Source: Blastomussa wellsi
Taxonomy: Eukaryota; Cnidaria; Anthozoa; Scleractinia; Plerogyridae
NCBI GenBank assembly: GCA_947652115.1
Contig: OX393564.1
Coordinates: 8,315,667 to 8,379,666 of the forward strand
DNA: 64,000 nucleotides
Direction: 5' to 3'
The position numbers were made by a program, and so were the translations under genes. The notes beneath the pieces were generated by a model. That model worked only from the letters and a program-made list of their open reading frames with translations, was not told the origin of the DNA and ran no database searches. Shown here one piece after another: positions 1-12,500 of the stretch. Within the stretch, counting starts at the first letter, position 1. Every line of letters starts with the position of its first letter.

Positions 1-1499
1 AGGTATTACGTCAGCCTTGGAATTCGCTGACGTTGCAGCTTTCACTTACGCTACGTAATTGCGTAAGTTTGCAAGTTTACTTCGCTAGAAGCGACGGCCA
101 TTAATTTATTTTTGTATTTTGCGAGTATTTCTTGTTGGTTTAGACAATTGAAGTGAATTTTTTGGCTGTTTCATCGAAGCGAGTTCAGAGATTTAAAGGA
201 GAATTAAACATTTGCTAAGGTAAACACTGAAGAGCGTGCCAGAACTTGCAGCGTTTATGTCAGTGTTAGGGAAAAAACCACAACCGTTATTAGCCGTGGG
301 GCAATGCAACATGGGGTGATCCGTCGTATCACACACGCGACACCGGTGGTTGCTAGAATAGCTTGTGCTGGTAGTATGACAATCACATCATCATCCCGAG
401 TGCAAGCCTTTAAACGTAGAGTATGTTTGATTGTGCCATCTCATCGGCACTTACGGACTGTTTGTCGAGGTTGTAACATTCCTGAAAGATAATATCATAG
501 GCGTCTTTAGAGTCACGCAATGTCCGACATGCAGTATAGATCGTTTTCACTTTCACGCAACAACAACAACAACAAAAAAAAAAAAATCGAACACCGTTTA
601 GTCAATGAAGTCAAGAAAAAGAAATATTATTGGAGATAGCAAAAGAAGTATTTTCTACAAGTGCTATGACTGTGCGTTACCCCAAACCGAAGATATTCGC
701 CGAAACGTTTTGCCCAAATTTATGGAGCCCAGTATGGAGCCGCCATGTTGGTGCACCTCAGATGTGCACCAACATGGCGATCGGAAAATAGTGTAAACAT
801 CTGGAACTTACTTTAGTTACTTTCGACTCCTCAAATATATAAAAAACACAATATCAGTATATCTTTTATGACAAATGTGATCGACAAAATCCGCTAGTTT
901 TTAAACGGAGGATGCTATTGGGCTGAAAAATTGTAAACGGATATCAATTTAGTACCTCTTATGCCTGATAAGGATAGAAACTTTGATACTTCTTTAGTCC
1001 TTGATTTCAGTACCCGATGACGTCACGTGAAAACGATCTATATACCTGTTCAGAGCTTTTACAACTTCCGGTGCTGAGTGTTTTTTACGGGAAAAAAACC
1101 GATAATAATTAACTTTTTAAGCAAAAATTCAGTCAAATTTTAAGAGCGCGGCTTCAGGTTTTGTACGAACGTCTTGTTTTTTTGTTGTTTTTGTCGGTGA
1201 CCAGATCAAAACCTCCACTCGGCCAAATCGTGATCTGGACTTTAAATCGCGCAACCTGTGATGCTTATTCGCCAAAGGCTGTTGAAACATTAATGTAGGG
1301 AAAATGTTACAGATATTGTTTTCTTTGTTGTGTATAAATTACATTTTCTTTTGGTTTTATCGAAGCGTTGAATTCGAAGGGAATATTAAATACACTAAAA
1401 AAGAAATTCCGTCAGTCATGGAATGGATCGTGCATTCGAACATCGGTCAACGCATCCCGAGCGCAAGCCTTCACACGTAGAGTATGTTTGATTGTTGCT
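1..1499. other. AT-rich non-genic stretch with decayed repeats
   Basis: I see no convincing gene here. The short open frames lack splice context and domain signatures. Two segments recur further on in the same orientation: about 470-545 matches 2183-2250, and about 1030-1165 matches 2250-2372. This suggests old transposable-element debris. The first 300 bases show nothing recognisable. Confidence 0.6.
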
Positions 1500-2109
1500 T
1501 TAAGGACGTTCGCGCCAATTGTTTGTGCGCATCGTTACTGGGCACATGTTTTTCATGTTTTCTGCCCACAGGACATCGAATCCTGCCATCTTGCGGCTGT
1601 CAGGGGAGTGGAAATGTGGTCGCTAAATGCGATTTTTTTTTCTTTAAGGAACCACACCAATTGAATAAATTCACTTTATTGGTGCATTTAAACAACATTC
1701 GACAGAGATACGCTCATTTCAAAGATTTATTTTCAATATTTTTGTGCTTACAGACACTGTAGCCGTATCCGCTAACGAAGCGCGAGTTTTCAGATTTAGG
1801 GCGTTATTCTGGGAAACAAACTAAATAGACTGCAAAAACCGTGTACGAAGATCCTGCTTGATTGAACGTTGGATCTCACAGGAGATCTAATCAGCCAAAC
1901 TTGAAAAATTAATAAACGATGATAAGTCAAAGACAGAAGTCTTTGACTTATCATCGTTTATTAGTTATTCTGGCCATGTTGTCTTTAAAACGAAGTCGGT
2001 GACCCCCAATTTTTTTGCATTTCTGACATCATTTACTCATTACATCTTACAGTGGTGAGAGTTTCAGGAAAAAATCAATGGTAGAAAATTTTTGCGCGAA
2101 CGTACTTAA
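1500..2109 (-). mobile_element. TTAA-flanked MITE, copy 1 (inverted orientation)
   Basis: This 610-bp non-coding element has inverted termini: ttaaggacgttcgcgc at the left and gcgcgaacgtacttaa at the right. It is the reverse-oriented relative of the elements at 41118-41694 and 53791-54427, sharing the end sequence with gtgcgcatcgttactg. TTAA at both ends suggests a TTAA-duplicating, piggyBac-type mechanism, but the terminal GG is unlike classical piggyBac ends. It carries an internal perfect hairpin at 1911-1962. Confidence 0.75.
1911..1962. repeat. Perfect 24-bp hairpin with 4-nt loop
   Basis: Positions 1911-1934 are the exact reverse complement of 1939-1962, with a 4-base loop. The hairpin sits inside the MITE at 1500-2109. 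I did not see it in the two other copies, so it is probably a later insertion or a local inverted duplication. Confidence 0.85.
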
Positions 2110-2429
2110 TTGCTGCCTTTCTCGAATGCGGCCATTCAATAGAATACAAGCCCGTGTGCCATCACATTGGCACTTACGGACTGTTTGTAAGATAATATCA
2201 TAGGCGTCTTTAGAGTCACGCAATGTCCGACATGCAGTTCCAATTAAAAGTATATATACCTGTTCAGAGCTTTTACAACTTTTGGACTGAGTGTTTTTAC
2301 GGGCAAAAGCCGATAATAATTGACTTTTTAAACAACAATTCAGCGCGGCTTTACGTTCCATACGAACGTCTCGTTTTGTAATTAATCAAATCCCACAAGC
2401 GCCTTTGTATAAGTAGACTTTTCTGACGC

Positions 2430-2890
2430 CAGGTGAAACGTTTTGCTGTGGGGTTACGAATACGCCAGACGTCTAGTTCGACACATATCTTCCACAATTT
2501 TTGCAGGATCCTTCCTTCTTCTGTTACCCCCTTGCCCGTGTAATTCCTTATTTACGATCACATTAAAGTCTCCTCCGATAACAATGGAGCAGTGGAGTTC
2601 AGTGGTCGGAGTTGTTCTCAGATGTTCTGATATATGTTTAAAAAATTCACATTGTTCCTTAATTTTGTTTGGAGCATAAATATTCACAAGAATGTACGGT
2701 GCGTCCTGAATAATAGCCTCCAATAAAATATAGCGACCGTGTGGATCAGACTTTACTGTTTGCAATTTAAAATCTAGATGATCTTTTATGAGTACCAAAA
2801 CACCTTTGCTATGATAACTGCCATGCGAAAAAAAAAAACATTTCTCCTTTCCATTGTCTCCTCCAAAAAATTTTCCACTTCACTTGTGCT
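2430..2890 (-). mobile_element. LINE endonuclease (APE-type) remnant
   Basis: The minus strand encodes a fragment with the order expected of the APE endonuclease at the N-terminus of LINE ORF2. It has an FFSHGSYHSKGV-like segment followed by VLIKDHLDF, then ILVNIYAPN, then the catalytic-loop motif GGDFNVI. The frame stops soon after GDFN, and no reverse transcriptase follows, so this is a truncated dead copy. The clade (L1/Tx1-like or another APE LINE) cannot be decided from this piece. Confidence 0.8.
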
Positions 2891-2926
2891 CTAGGTTTCC
2901 TGTAAAAAACATATATCCGTACCGCC

Positions 2927-3110
2927 CCATTTATATGGTCTCGGGTACCTGAGACAACCCTTCCCCCGAGTTACCCTGGGCGAGCTAGATTTTCACTAAA
3001 ACGTTGAAAAATACTACCAACCGTTTACGTGATCCTACCCGAGTTGTCTCGGGGGGCGAGACAACTCGGCTAGACTCGTTCTGAAACAGAGGTAGGAGGT
3101 AACTCGGAAA
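2927..3110 (-). mobile_element. Partial copy of the tctcgggtacc inverted-repeat element
   Basis: The end sequence catttatatggtctcgggta and the following gttaccctgggcgagct match, in reverse orientation, the right end of the complete element at 13381-13909. The shared internal segment includes ctacccgagttgtctcgg. Only about 180 bp of this copy is recognisable. Confidence 0.7.
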
Positions 3111-3344
3111 TGGCTTATTCGATTGAAGAAAATCAGTCACCAGTTGAAAACTCTCACGATACAATAATCCTTTTGCTCTGTAAGTATACTTTGGATATAT
3201 ATATTTTTCCATTTAGATAAAGACTTATTTAAAGAATCAGAGCGAAATATTATACTATCACTCCATAAATGCATTGCGTTCTTGAAATTGCTTTTCAGCT
3301 AATTAGCACTGATATCTCACTCCCCTCCACATTGACCTAGAATT
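3111..3344. other. 3' flank of the TGF-beta ligand gene
   Basis: This stretch lies immediately downstream of the ligand stop codon on the minus strand and is presumably 3' UTR. I found no canonical AATAAA in it on that strand. Nothing else is recognisable. Confidence 0.4.
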
Positions 3345-3530
3345 TTACCGGCATCCACATTCCTCAACAATAGTCTCTTTATAGAATTTCATGCTAAAGA
3401 TGCCATCGTGCTGTTCGATGGTAGTCATTCCTTTTAGCTTTGTTGGGACGCAACAGGGCTCTCCACTTCCTTGGTCCAGCCCCGAAGAATATAAGAGGGC
3501 TTGTATTATGGCGTGACTGGTCGGATTTAC
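3345..3530 (-). CDS. TGF-beta ligand exon 4 (second half of mature domain)
   Basis: The acceptor is ttctctctaag. The exon encodes NPTSHAIIQALLY, then EPCCVP, and ends in VEECGCR followed by TAA. It supplies cysteines 4-7, including the one expected to form the intermolecular disulfide. Confidence 0.92.
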   Translation of the reverse strand, partial: VNPTSHAIIQALLYSSGLDQGSGEPCCVPTKLKGMTTIEQHDGIFSMKFYKETIVEECGCR

Positions 3531-6500
3531 CTTAGAGAGAATCGAAAATATAACTATTTAATCCCATATATATTGAAGTTTGTCTTAGGACCCATACCTC
3601 GGATAAATCGAAGGTATTGTAAATCTCATAGATTCAAATTGTAATCTAAATCACTTTTTTTCTCTGAGAGTCGAGCTGATGAGCGGGTACCCGACTTGTT
3701 TGAAAATTTTACCTCACCTTATTGCCCAATAATTCTGTCCCGAGAAACATATATGTTGTCACTGCTACCTCGTCAGTAAGGATGGATTACTATTAATCCT
3801 AATGGCTGGTACGAGCTAGGACCGACTAAACTATGATTTGTAGACCTACAGCGAGACCAAGATGAGAGACCCTGAGAAATTCACGTAAACAATGCAGGTT
3901 AGGGGCAAGTACATTATCCGAGAACATGTCCACTGCTAGCCAGCAAACTGATGAGGTGAGAATTTTAAACTAGTAATAACCACAGGTTAGGCAGTGCGGG
4001 TGAGATCGATGTAGGGTGCTCAGCCTTATCATTTGAATGGTGATTTATGTTGGTTACAAACTTCACAAGTAGTGAACGACTTGGCTGTTAACATGTGAAC
4101 GTGACAGCATGTCTGGCTATAAATCATGGTTTGTTCCTTTAGCTTGTTGAACATTTGTACGATCAAACAGATCAAATAAAAGTTTTACAGGGGATGAACA
4201 TTTATTTGCAAGGAATGTGTAATCTTTTGGGCCACATTCAACAAAATGTTCTTGTTGGTAAACCGCTTAAACTTGGGTTTTTCACTTCTTTACGATGCTC
4301 TCGTTATACGCTTGAGGTCAAGGACGAACAGATCGGACGAACGTCACAATTGCTATTCGCTTGGGGCGAAATGAGGCCGGAAAATGACATCCAACACGGC
4401 ACTGCTGCTACACGTGAGTTTCACGTGACCCAAGGTCCAAATACGTGTGATACGCGTGATCAAATTGCGTTCATTGCATTCCATACATTCTTAGTAGAAG
4501 TCCTCTGGAACATGAACAGATTAAAAAATCGAGTCAGGGGCTAACTACATAACTGCCGCGCATGCGTTTATAATAGCAACGTTTAGATTATGATTGCGGG
4601 CTCCTCTGGTCGCCCGCAATAATTATGTGAACCTACTTTTATATCCAGTGGAAATGTACAGTCTCCTCCACACCTGTTGGCGTCAAAGAACTTGGGAGCG
4701 GTAATTCCTTTCCAAAAAATATCCTTCCCGAAATAAACCCGCATAGGCCGAACGGAGCAGGGTCCCTGGTCGCTGACAGCACGAGAGCGTCTGGACTTCG
4801 GTTCCATGTTTGCAAATTGTCTATGACCATGAAATCATATAATACAGTTAAAATGAGGTACTGGCTTGAACTTGTTGAATTTCACAAGTTGTATTGGACA
4901 ACTTTTCACATTTCAAAACTTTTGCATTCTGAGCAGAAATCGAGGAAGCTTTTACCCAAATTAATTTAATAGCCATGATTCTTGCCGGTCAACGATTATT
5001 TTATTTTAAAAGTATTCAAAATGGCGGACGAGAACAAAGCAACTGACAGTAATTCATGACCAAAGAGGATAAAGTTAAAAATCTAAAATTAGAAATAAAA
5101 TACGTATTTTACGGCTGATGCGTGCCTAAATATAAGTTGTCTGATAACACGCAAACTTGTCGAACACAGGGATTCCGTGGCTAGCTATATCGCCTAAATC
5201 CTTCAAAAGATATAAGCACATTGAAAAAAAATAAGGATAATGACACCGAGAAATGTGTACATTTATTTGCTGGCATCACCCCCTTCCCCTCCCCTTATAA
5301 AAAAATCCTGGAGCTAAGGGACGGACCATTAGAAAATTGATGGGGGGAGGGGGATGGCCGGGTAGGAATTTTCTTGCATATTCGTTTTTACTGCCATTTT
5401 TCTCTTACACGATTTTTTTTCAGTTTTTCCTCCAACCACGCCATCACTTTTTCAATGGTCCGTCCCTAAAATAAGATAGTAACTGAAATATTTGCTTACT
5501 GCCCCCTCACCCCTACCCTCTTTGAAAAATCCTAGAACCCGCCCTTGGTATGAAAATTATGTAAAAGATCGAACTTTTTTTTACCGAAATTTGAATCTTA
5601 AGGTATTAAAATTTTTATTTTAAGAAACTTCTTTTTGCTGTTGTAAGTTCGAAGCTCGTTTTCTCAAAACGAGTTATTTTTGCCTTTGAGAAAAGATATT
5701 TTGAGAAGGATTTGTCCAATTGAGCTGAAATTTTCAGGATGTGTTGTTCTAAATAAGTTTTTTGTTTTAAGCATATAACATTTCCATTCAGGGCATTTTG
5801 TCGAAGTTATGCACTGAAACGTATACTGTTCTATGCTGGAATTTTGTGTTTCAGATTTGACTGGCCACCATTTCATGCGTTCTTAACTTTTCAAAAATCT
5901 TTATGCTTAAAACACTAAGCTTTTCATTTTATTTTTAACAAATGTAAAAATTATCATTTTAATCAGTTCTTGTAGGAGTTAACATTTCTCAAGTAAGCCT
6001 TAGCATTTCCCAACAGGTAGCAGATTTAATCAACCAGTGTCAGTTTACAATGCAGTTTTAAAGAACAAAAAAAGAAAAAAATCACAATCGTTGGCCTTTA
6101 AGCTTTTTAAAAATGTGTACTTTTCCCAGGTTTGGAATTAAGTCTAAACCGTGAAAATAGCTAGTTTGGAAAAATGGTGTGTTTTCATGTGTACCACGCC
6201 TTAAGTATGACAAACACAAAATTGATTACCTTTTCAAAAGAGACAGCGGGTTAAGCTTTTGAGGTTTGGATTGTTCTTCAATAATCAACAGTGGTCTGGT
6301 GTCTCTTACTTCACCAGTAGAGTCGATCATTACGTTCAGAGTTTCTTCGTCTCCCAAGTGATTTGAGTGTAGCCTCATGAATACACCATGGTTGAGACGC
6401 GGGGAATGAATCCACCTTTTCGCTAAATCTAGAACAGGAAACACGACCCACCTTGCACCCCCACCCTGGATTGTGACGGACTGGACAGGTCTCTGGTCGA

Positions 6501-9500
6501 GCTGATCGTACAGCACGAGTTTTCCACTCCAGGGGAGGGGTAGCTTGAGATGACCAATAGTTTTAACCAACGCTGTTATTTTGGCTGAAAGGATGGACTG
6601 GTCGGTATGAATATCGGAGACGTTCAGGTCAAAAAGGAAACCATTGCTTCTTATAGTGGCTGTGAAAAAAAAGTACAAAGCTGATCTAAGTTCTATAATT
6701 ATCACTTATTTCACCTTTGCCGAGTCCCGAGATTCCGTTATGGTTTGCTCACTTCGAAAAATTTTGCCTATTTTTTTTTAAATTCCTCATTTGTAATCGG
6801 TCTCAATCTTTTCCGTCCTTATTCCTTAACTTTTTGTTCAGTATCATTGTTCTTCTTAAAGGTTCGTGACTCAAGATTCATCGGTCCGTATTTACGTTGA
6901 ACTTGTTAATCACTAAAACACTGTACTGGTTCGAGGTAAACAAACATGGCCGTTCACAAAAGCACATGGTCGGTCCGATCTCAACTACTGCGCATGTCCA
7001 TAACATTTCAGGCCCCAGGACACTTAAGAAGAAATGCCCACTAAAATCGATCAAAATTGAAACTTCGCGGCCACGGTCAAAATTTTGTTGTCCCTCATAT
7101 TTTGGCCATAGGTAGGTATTAGTAAGTAACGTAACTTCGTGATGTAGTTTGTTTTTCGAAAGACCGCTTCAATTTGGAGAAAATCTAGAAAATCTATTTT
7201 CGCTGTCGACGACTTCAAATCAACCAAAATTTGAGACCAAATTCGCCGTTCGCAAAAATTCGTTGGCTTGCGAAAGGATGGAAGATTGGAAAAATCTCTT
7301 CCGATTTACTTATTCAAGAAGAGTTTTTCTTTTAGTCTGGTGGTAAATTTTAATCTTGGGGATAATCTGAGAGGTAAACAATAATATTTTAGAATCAATA
7401 ATTTTTAGCCGAGAAAAATTTTACCGTCATGTCGCGATTTAATTTTTAAGCATGTGCTACACCTTGGTTTGTCCTAACAATCGAGCTGTAAGGTCTCTAA
7501 AGATCCTTCTAAAACATTCGTAAAAACTAGCCTGGGTTATTTAGAATACGCTTCACACGAAGTCTTCAAAGTTGATCCAATTTGAGCTATTGGCTGAAAT
7601 ATGAGACATCTCACAATGTTGTTGTTGGAATGACCTGGTTTACCTGACAGAAACAGTCACTGCATGTTGTCTCTTTTATAGATTTTTGTTGGCAAATAAC
7701 TTACCTCAGTCATAAGTTCTGTTCTGATTGGCTTTAAAATCCATGGTTCTCAAAGCTGTTCCTGGCACTCAGGATAGCGGCGATGATTTCCCTCAACGTA
7801 CAGCCCACGGCATTTCCTTGCAACATTCCCGGAACATTCCAACTTGCATTGAGCCTATTTTTACATCCGAAAGGCACTATAAAGTCCCCGTTTTCTCAAT
7901 TACAGAAGTTTTCAAAGTTAAACATCCAATTATGTTTCCAGCGAGGGAAAGGTAAGGTATATTCCTCTCCCATTTTGGTGAATTCGAGTGTTGCGTGACA
8001 AAACAGGCAGAAAGAGCAGGGGTCATGTATCGTTTTCCGCTTACACACAACGAAAACGTATGGATGATGATAAAAAAGCTTGGTTCTTTTGTTGATTTTT
8101 ATTCTGCACACATAATTATAAAATGATGCCCTAACTACAGAAAAAAAAATTAAAGTGCACCTAACCCCAAATTTTATTTTTAGCCATCTAAAAAAATCTT
8201 TTGCTCCTACCTGCCGCAGAAACGAGTAGTCTTTGAGTAAAGCGAAATCATTCAAATAGAAACGAAGAGATAATTCTGTGAGATTCAGACAACCAGTCTC
8301 TTAGAAATGTCCTGACCTCCTAAGAATAAAATCTACCGAACTACCAGCCTGCCTCACGAACCCATTCCACCCCTCCCCCCCCCCCCCCTCCCCAACGCGG
8401 GTTCGTTTCCGTGGTCTGTCTGGTAGGCACCCCGGCCCATTGGAACGGATTACCTGAAATGATTGCCTCTCACAAGTGTAGGTTTGAAAATCAGTTTGTG
8501 CAAGGTTGCCACAGTTACCCTGTACCTGCTATTACCTTGAAAAAACTTTCGTCCACGTTAAAGGGTGGGGGTACTTGGGTATCGGGGTGCCGCTGGGGTT
8601 TAAAACCCTGACGAGCCTGACCCTGACCTTCAAACCCTGACCCCGAAGGCATGTACAACAAAGTGTGTCCAGCAGCAAAAAAAGCACACCATATTCTATA
8701 CTTTCACAATGACCTTCAAATGAGACGGTGCGCTGACGCCGGGGAAGGGGGAGAGGGGGGGGGGGGGGGCTACTTCCTTGTGTGGGCTATATGGGAGCGT
8801 GCGTCTGGATAGGGTATGGTTTTTGACCTCTCAATCCTGATCAGGGTATGAAATTCAAACGAGTGTGTCCTAAACGGGATATGGAGATTACGAGTCGTCC
8901 TAGACAGGTTTAAAGACTTTCGTCGAGTTTTAAGCATGTCGGAAGTCAGAAACTTTCATCAGTATTTATGCCATGATAACTGCCTGGGACAGCAATAGAA
9001 ACCGTCCTTTTAATTACCAGTTACCAGTTATGAAGCAACAGGTTTCACAACTCAGGTGATCAAGAAAAACGCAAAATGCAAGTAGTTGCTTATTAACGTT
9101 GAAAAGAAACAGCTTTAATTCTCCTTTCTAACTAATCTGGCACTGTGCAATATGGACAATAAGTGACATGCCTGGCATTCCGTTAGTGGGGAACGGCGCG
9201 ACGAAAACGGCGTCCCCTCCCTATTTTTACACTCGCCGTTTTCCTTCGCGCCATACCCCATTGAAACAGACTAATCTGACGCACTCGAACACCAACCGGT
9301 CCCAACCCACGGTCTGGCCAGTACCTCATGCATTTACAATGTATCATTTCAGATGAAAGAGAACATTCACGAACTTGCTAACTGCTGAATTGAGAAGCGA
9401 CTGTATGGGAATTACTAGACTACGAACAGTCTTTTTTTGTTTCGTTTCCTCAGCGAAACGGTAATACTTTGGCCTCAGGTGTGAACTATTTACATACTAG

Positions 9501-12500
9501 TTGCACTATCCAATCAGAGTAAAGCTCGTAATTGGTAATGTAAACATGTTCTTTGTTAACAAACAAACTGGTGAACACATGTTGTTCAGATATTGTTAAA
9601 ACTGTCGTCACGAACTCAAAAGAGAATTGGGATATGTCAGAAATTGAAAGTTCCTGCGACTGAAGTGATTCTACAATAGATTGTAACGACATATTGAAGA
9701 AAAATGCAAAGATATTCCTTTGCGTGCTAAGTGGTAATGTAAATATTGCGGCAAAATTTTTTTACCATTCGGGATTCATTATTTACATAGCGGTTACACT
9801 ATCCAATGAGAGTAAAGTTCCTATTTGGCTATAATGTAGCCTGCATACTAGCGGGAATGGTTTGTCTGAGGGGCAGAAGAGAACGGCAAAGCCCGAGTAG
9901 AATGGTGAGACGCTTTCTCGCGGCTCCAACGTCGAAACGAATCATTCGTGCTCGAAATCCCGCCAGCTACGCAGGCTGAACACAATGTTGCACACCGAGG
10001 TTTGCTAACCGAAGAAGTCATTCCGGAAACGAAACACTATTTCTTTTTTGAAATAGCTCCTTGTTCTTAGTCCGTCAAGCGCTAAGCGAAAAAATGGCCG
10101 CACAAAACCTGGTAGACGGGGCCATGTTCTCGCCCCGCACTCGACGGGGTAAGTCAAAAAGGGACTGCTCGTAGTCTAGGAAATCACCAAAGTATTCACG
10201 AAACGCAAACATGAAGGTAACAAAGGCACTACTTTTTCCGATTACCATTTACCACTCCCTCCCGGTGCGAAGGGTAGTTGTTCTGTCACGCAATACCCAT
10301 AATTCACCGAAGATGGGAGAGGGATAAATCTTACCTTTCCCTCGCTGGAACTTAACTGAAAACTTCTGTTACTGCGGAAGCGGCCACTCTAAAGTGCTAC
10401 CCCCCCCCCCCCCCCCGGATGTAAAATAGGCTCAAGTGCAATGCAATAACAAAGGATAGTCTTTGGAATGTTATATTTTTGATGAAATACCGTGACTGAT
10501 GAAGGATGACATCTCCACCGCTTTCCTGAGTGCTTCGATCAGCTTAAATATATCTTTACTTGGGGATCCCGTATTCTCAAGTCAATCAGAACAGATCTGA
10601 GCATTGAGGTAAACTATTTTCCAACACATTTTTTTTTTAGGTAACGAGGACTTTCTGTCTTTGCAACAATTATGAGATGTCTCATATTTCAGCCAAATTG
10701 GTTCAACTTTGGAGACTTCGTGTGAAGCGTAGGCTAAGTAACCCAAGCTAGTTTTTACGTATGTTTTAGAAGGATCTTTAGAGACGTTACAGCTCGATTT
10801 TTAGGACAAACTAAGGTGTAGCACATGCTTAAAAATTTAATCGGGACATGACGGTGAAATTGGAATTTTTCTCGGCTAAAAATTATTGATTCTTAAATAT
10901 TATTGTTCACCTCTCAGATTATCCCCAAGATTAAAATTTACCACCAGACTAAAAGAAAACCTCTTTTTGAATAAGTAAATCGGAAGAGATTTTTCCAATC
11001 TCCTTCCTTTCGCAAGCCAACGAAGTTTTGCGAGCGGCGAATTTGGTCTCAAGTTTTGGTCGATTTGAAGTCGCCGACCGCGAAAATAGATTTTCTCGAT
11101 TTTTTCCAAATTGAAGCGGTCTTTCGAAAAGCAAACTACATCACGTTACGTTACTTACTTATACCTATCTATGGCCAAAATATGAGCGAGAAAAATTCGA
11201 TATTTTTGGGCATTTCTTCTTAAGTAGTTCCTATATGTAGTCCTTCTAAACAATCATCGCTTTGGTGTTTCTCTTCCTTAGTAAGCTATTATTTTCCTAC
11301 ATTTTAAGGGCAATTTGGTTTGTCGCAAAATTAAAATGACTCGAAATATCGTTACGGACCTGCGTTAATGCTTAGACACATTCTGCCTGAAAGCTGGTAA
11401 TGAAAAAACAAACAAACAAAAACGAGAGACAGTGTTTCAAACACCGAGGAGAGAGTTGAAAATATGATGCACAGTTGACAATTTTTGACGAATAGAGGGG
11501 ATAAGTTTCTAATGAAACTGTGGTGCTGCGTCGGTGGGAAGTATAACAATATAATTTGGTTTTATCAACTGGGCTGATAATAGGGTATTAACATGGCCTT
11601 TTGAGGGATTATTGTTTATTGGCACCCGCGTAGTGTCATTCGCGCGAGGGTCGCAAATGACACTACAAGGGTACCAATAAACAATATTCCCTTCGCTCGG
11701 AAAAAAAGGTGCCATATCGGTAAAGAGGTCTATTAGAAATAACGCATGTAGCTCACAATCAGTGAAATCGTTTGCTAACATCTGTGATTTACATCTTTTT
11801 ATTTTTTATTTAGTACAATGAATGTGTTTAATGAAAAACTAATAATACCAAGCAAGGTAGTGAACTTCAAATGCAATAGGATCTCTTGCGTTTTGAATAA
11901 AATTAAATGATATATGTTAAATGATAATTATCATAAGATGAAAGGATCAATTAAGACACGAGCATGAGAGAAAGGAAAAATCCTGAGGTCCGACGGGATT
12001 CGAACCCATAATCCCCCAGAAACTGGTTGGGCGCTCTACATTGCTGATCGTAACAGAGGGTGTGCATGGAATTAAACGCCAAACCGGTATCTGGAAGGTC
12101 ATGGTGCTTTCGGGGACTCAGATTTTTCTTTATAATTTGTCCCACGCCCGTGTAATAAATAATACAACAACAACACTTTATTTCTGATCAATAGAACAAT
12201 TTCAATAACAATAATTTCAACTTTTCCAAATTATATATGTATATATTTTATTAATAGTACTAGTACTCTCGACATGAATGTGTAGTGTTCGAAAGTAATT
12301 GTTCACGTCCACCCAATCTCATGTTACACAGACACCACTATGCATGCTTACTCAAAAACGAAAAGAAAAGAAGAGCTTGTAGTGAAAGGGAAAACTTGGA
12401 TAAACCAGGAGACAAAGTTATTTTTATGCTCAAAACCCTGTGAAACAAATCAATGCCGGAAAACAAAGACCGACCAAAACAGACAACTAAAACTCTAAAC

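Larger units (their letters stand above)
1030..2372. repeat. Diverged direct repeats flanking a MITE
   Basis: The sequence around 1040-1165 (tatatacctgttcagagc, then aaccgataataatt, then acgaacgtct) reappears at about 2260-2372 in the same orientation. The piece at about 490-535 (tctttagagtcacgcaatgt) reappears near 2205. The TTAA-flanked element at 1500-2109 lies between the copies. The arrangement looks like a decayed duplicated element split by a later insertion. Confidence 0.6.

Noticed and set aside
5664..5876. Minus-strand frame first considered as a mature TGF-beta exon
   Set aside because: Its cysteines do not have cystine-knot spacing. The true exons at 4637-4820 and 3345-3530 were found with matching phases.
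7149..11134. Similar peptides on opposite strands (7149-7346 and 10949-11134) as a gene pair
   Set aside because: They are mirror translations of the two arms of the long inverted repeat, and the frames are broken. Not genes.
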